Origin: Rhodoplanes sp963724735
GTDB lineage: Bacteria > Pseudomonadota > Alphaproteobacteria > Rhizobiales > Xanthobacteraceae
Length of the DNA: 64,000 bases
Direction of reading: 5' to 3'
Assembly: GCA_963724735.1 (NCBI GenBank)
Contig: CAVRVX010000013.1
Location: forward strand, 124,001-188,000
Numbering within the stretch: position 1 is the first letter of the stretch; every line of letters begins with the position of its first letter. Position numbers and translations under genes: made by a program. Shown one piece after another: positions 63,164 through 64,000 of the stretch. The notes under the pieces were generated by a model. That model ran no database searches. It was not told the origin of the DNA and worked only from the letters and a program-made list of their open reading frames with translations.

Positions 63164-64000
63164 CTACGGCCCGACCATCGCTTCGGGCTTGGTGCGCGCC
63201 CGCTTGACGATCAGCTTATTCAGCGCGCCGAGATAGGCTTTGGCCGAGGCGACCAGCGTGTCGGGATCGGCGCCTTTCGCGGTCACCGCCTTCTCGTTCT
63301 CCGACAGTCGCACCGACACCTCCGCTTGCGCGTCGGTGCCCTCGGTGACGGCGTGCACCTGGAACAGTTCGAGCGTCGCCTCGTGCGGCACCAGCTTCTT
63401 GATCGCGTTGAAGGTGGCGTCCACCGGCCCGTTGCCGGTCGCCTGCGTGGTCTCGTGGCGCCCGTCGATGTCGAGCGTCAGCGTTGCCGATTGCGGCCCC
63501 ATCGTGCCGGCGATCACGGTGAGCGAGAGCACCTTGATGCGGTCGTGCGCGGTCGCGATCTCCTCGTCGACGAGCGCCTCGATGTCCTCGTCATAGACGT
63601 GCTTCTTGCGGTCGGCGAGCGCCTTGAAGCGCACGAAGGCGTCTTCGAGCTGGTTGTCGGCGAGGTGGTAGCCGAGCTCCTCCAGCTTGTGCACGAAGGC
63701 GTGGCGGCCGGAATGCTTGCCCATCACCAACGCGGTCTGCTTCACCCCGACGCTTTCCGGCGTCATGATCTCGTAGGTCTGGCAGTGCTTGAGCATGCCG
63801 TCCTGGTGGATGCCGGACTCGTGCGCGAACGCGTTGCGGCCGACGATCGCCTTGTTGTACTGCACCGGAAACGAGGTGACCGCGGAGACGAGCTTCGACG
63901 CGCGCGTCAGCATGGTTGCGTCGACGCCGGTCCAGAACGGCAGCACGTCGTTGCGCACCTTCATCGCCATCACGACTTCTTCCAGGGCGGTGTTGCCGGC
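63164..64000 (-). CDS. leuA: 2-isopropylmalate synthase, C-terminal part (runs off the window)
   Basis: First enzyme of leucine biosynthesis. The visible part, read from the window end, includes AMKVRNDVLPFWTGVDATML, the catalytic-domain HESGIHQDGMLKH with metal His, and the C-terminal LeuA dimer/regulatory domain (IKVLSLTVIAGTMGPQSATL, GNGPVDATFNAIKKLVPHEA). The codons up to 64000 (TALEEVV before the first Met seen) continue the protein, so the start lies outside the window. Confidence 0.95.
   Translation of the reverse strand, partial: AGNTALEEVVMAMKVRNDVLPFWTGVDATMLTRASKLVSAVTSFPVQYNKAIVGRNAFAHESGIHQDGMLKHCQTYEIMTPESVGVKQTALVMGKHSGRHAFVHKLEELGYHLADNQLEDAFVRFKALADRKKHVYDEDIEALVDEEIATAHDRIKVLSLTVIAGTMGPQSATLTLDIDGRHETTQATGNGPVDATFNAIKKLVPHEATLELFQVHAVTEGTDAQAEVSVRLSENEKAVTAKGADPDTLVASAKAYLGALNKLIVKRARTKPEAMVGP

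Overview
The window looks like a chromosomal segment of an alphaproteobacterium of the order Hyphomicrobiales (Rhizobiales), probably near the Bradyrhizobium/Rhodopseudomonas/Xanthobacteraceae group. The grounds are high G+C; the gene order rpsT, dnaA, dnaN, recF, gyrB; a SciP (DUF1153) cell-cycle regulator; minCDE; a class II DAHP synthase; a system I cytochrome c operon (ccmIEF...H); and families such as TIGR02301, DUF6494, DUF2165 and phasin. This placement is from recognition, not from a database search.

Layout. 1-1650: a ClpP-like periplasmic protein gene (COG3904 type) broken by a frameshift and by a 636-bp internally deleted ISL3-type insertion sequence with clear inverted repeats and an 8-bp target duplication. 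1666-6315: a branched-chain amino-acid-type ABC transporter operon (binding protein, LivH, a fused LivM-LivG, LivF). 6579-9520: dienelactone hydrolase, msrA, a small membrane protein and a DapA-family aldolase. 9699-18131: replication genes rpsT, dnaA, dnaN, recF, gyrB, with a DUF559 endonuclease-like gene flanked by inverted palindromic repeats wedged between dnaN and recF. 18668-24668: DUF6494, a methyltransferase, mnmA, sciP, a VanX-like dipeptidase and minCDE. 24736-33142: small housekeeping and repair genes (GNAT, HMCES/YedK, NUDIX, YgfZ, tag, HD hydrolase, dual-specificity-like phosphatase, quinone oxidoreductase family). 33425-39723: SleB hydrolase, DUF2165, an ABC-2 exporter, a phasin and a PAS protein; four genes here carry apparent frameshifts. 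39916-48228: amidohydrolase, tRNA-Val, gph, rpiA, gor, DAHP synthase, HU. 48542-53024: tRNA-Asp, ribE-ribH-nusB, FAD oxidoreductase, Tim44-like protein. 53192-58159: ccmI-ccmE-ccmF, then a HigBA-like toxin-antitoxin pair on the opposite strand, then ccmH. 58229-64000: enoyl-CoA hydratase family enzyme, Memo/radical-SAM pair, a TolB/TPR membrane protein and the 3' part of leuA.

Most of the window is ordinary core chromosome. The parts that deserve a second look are (i) the DUF559 gene enclosed by two inverted copies of a hairpin-rich repeat inside the dnaN-recF interval, with a gene-less element of the same architecture at 30024-30142; (ii) the toxin-antitoxin pair that splits the cytochrome c maturation operon and shares a 35-bp divergent control region with ccmH; (iii) the ISL3 deletion derivative, whose precise removal would restore the frame of the host gene at the insertion point; and (iv) a set of frameshifts, two of which lie at the same 9-base sequence. 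I saw no CRISPR array, prophage, rRNA operon or conjugative genes. I cannot point to a clearly undescribed defence or metabolic system; the DUF559-repeat unit is the best candidate for something poorly characterised.
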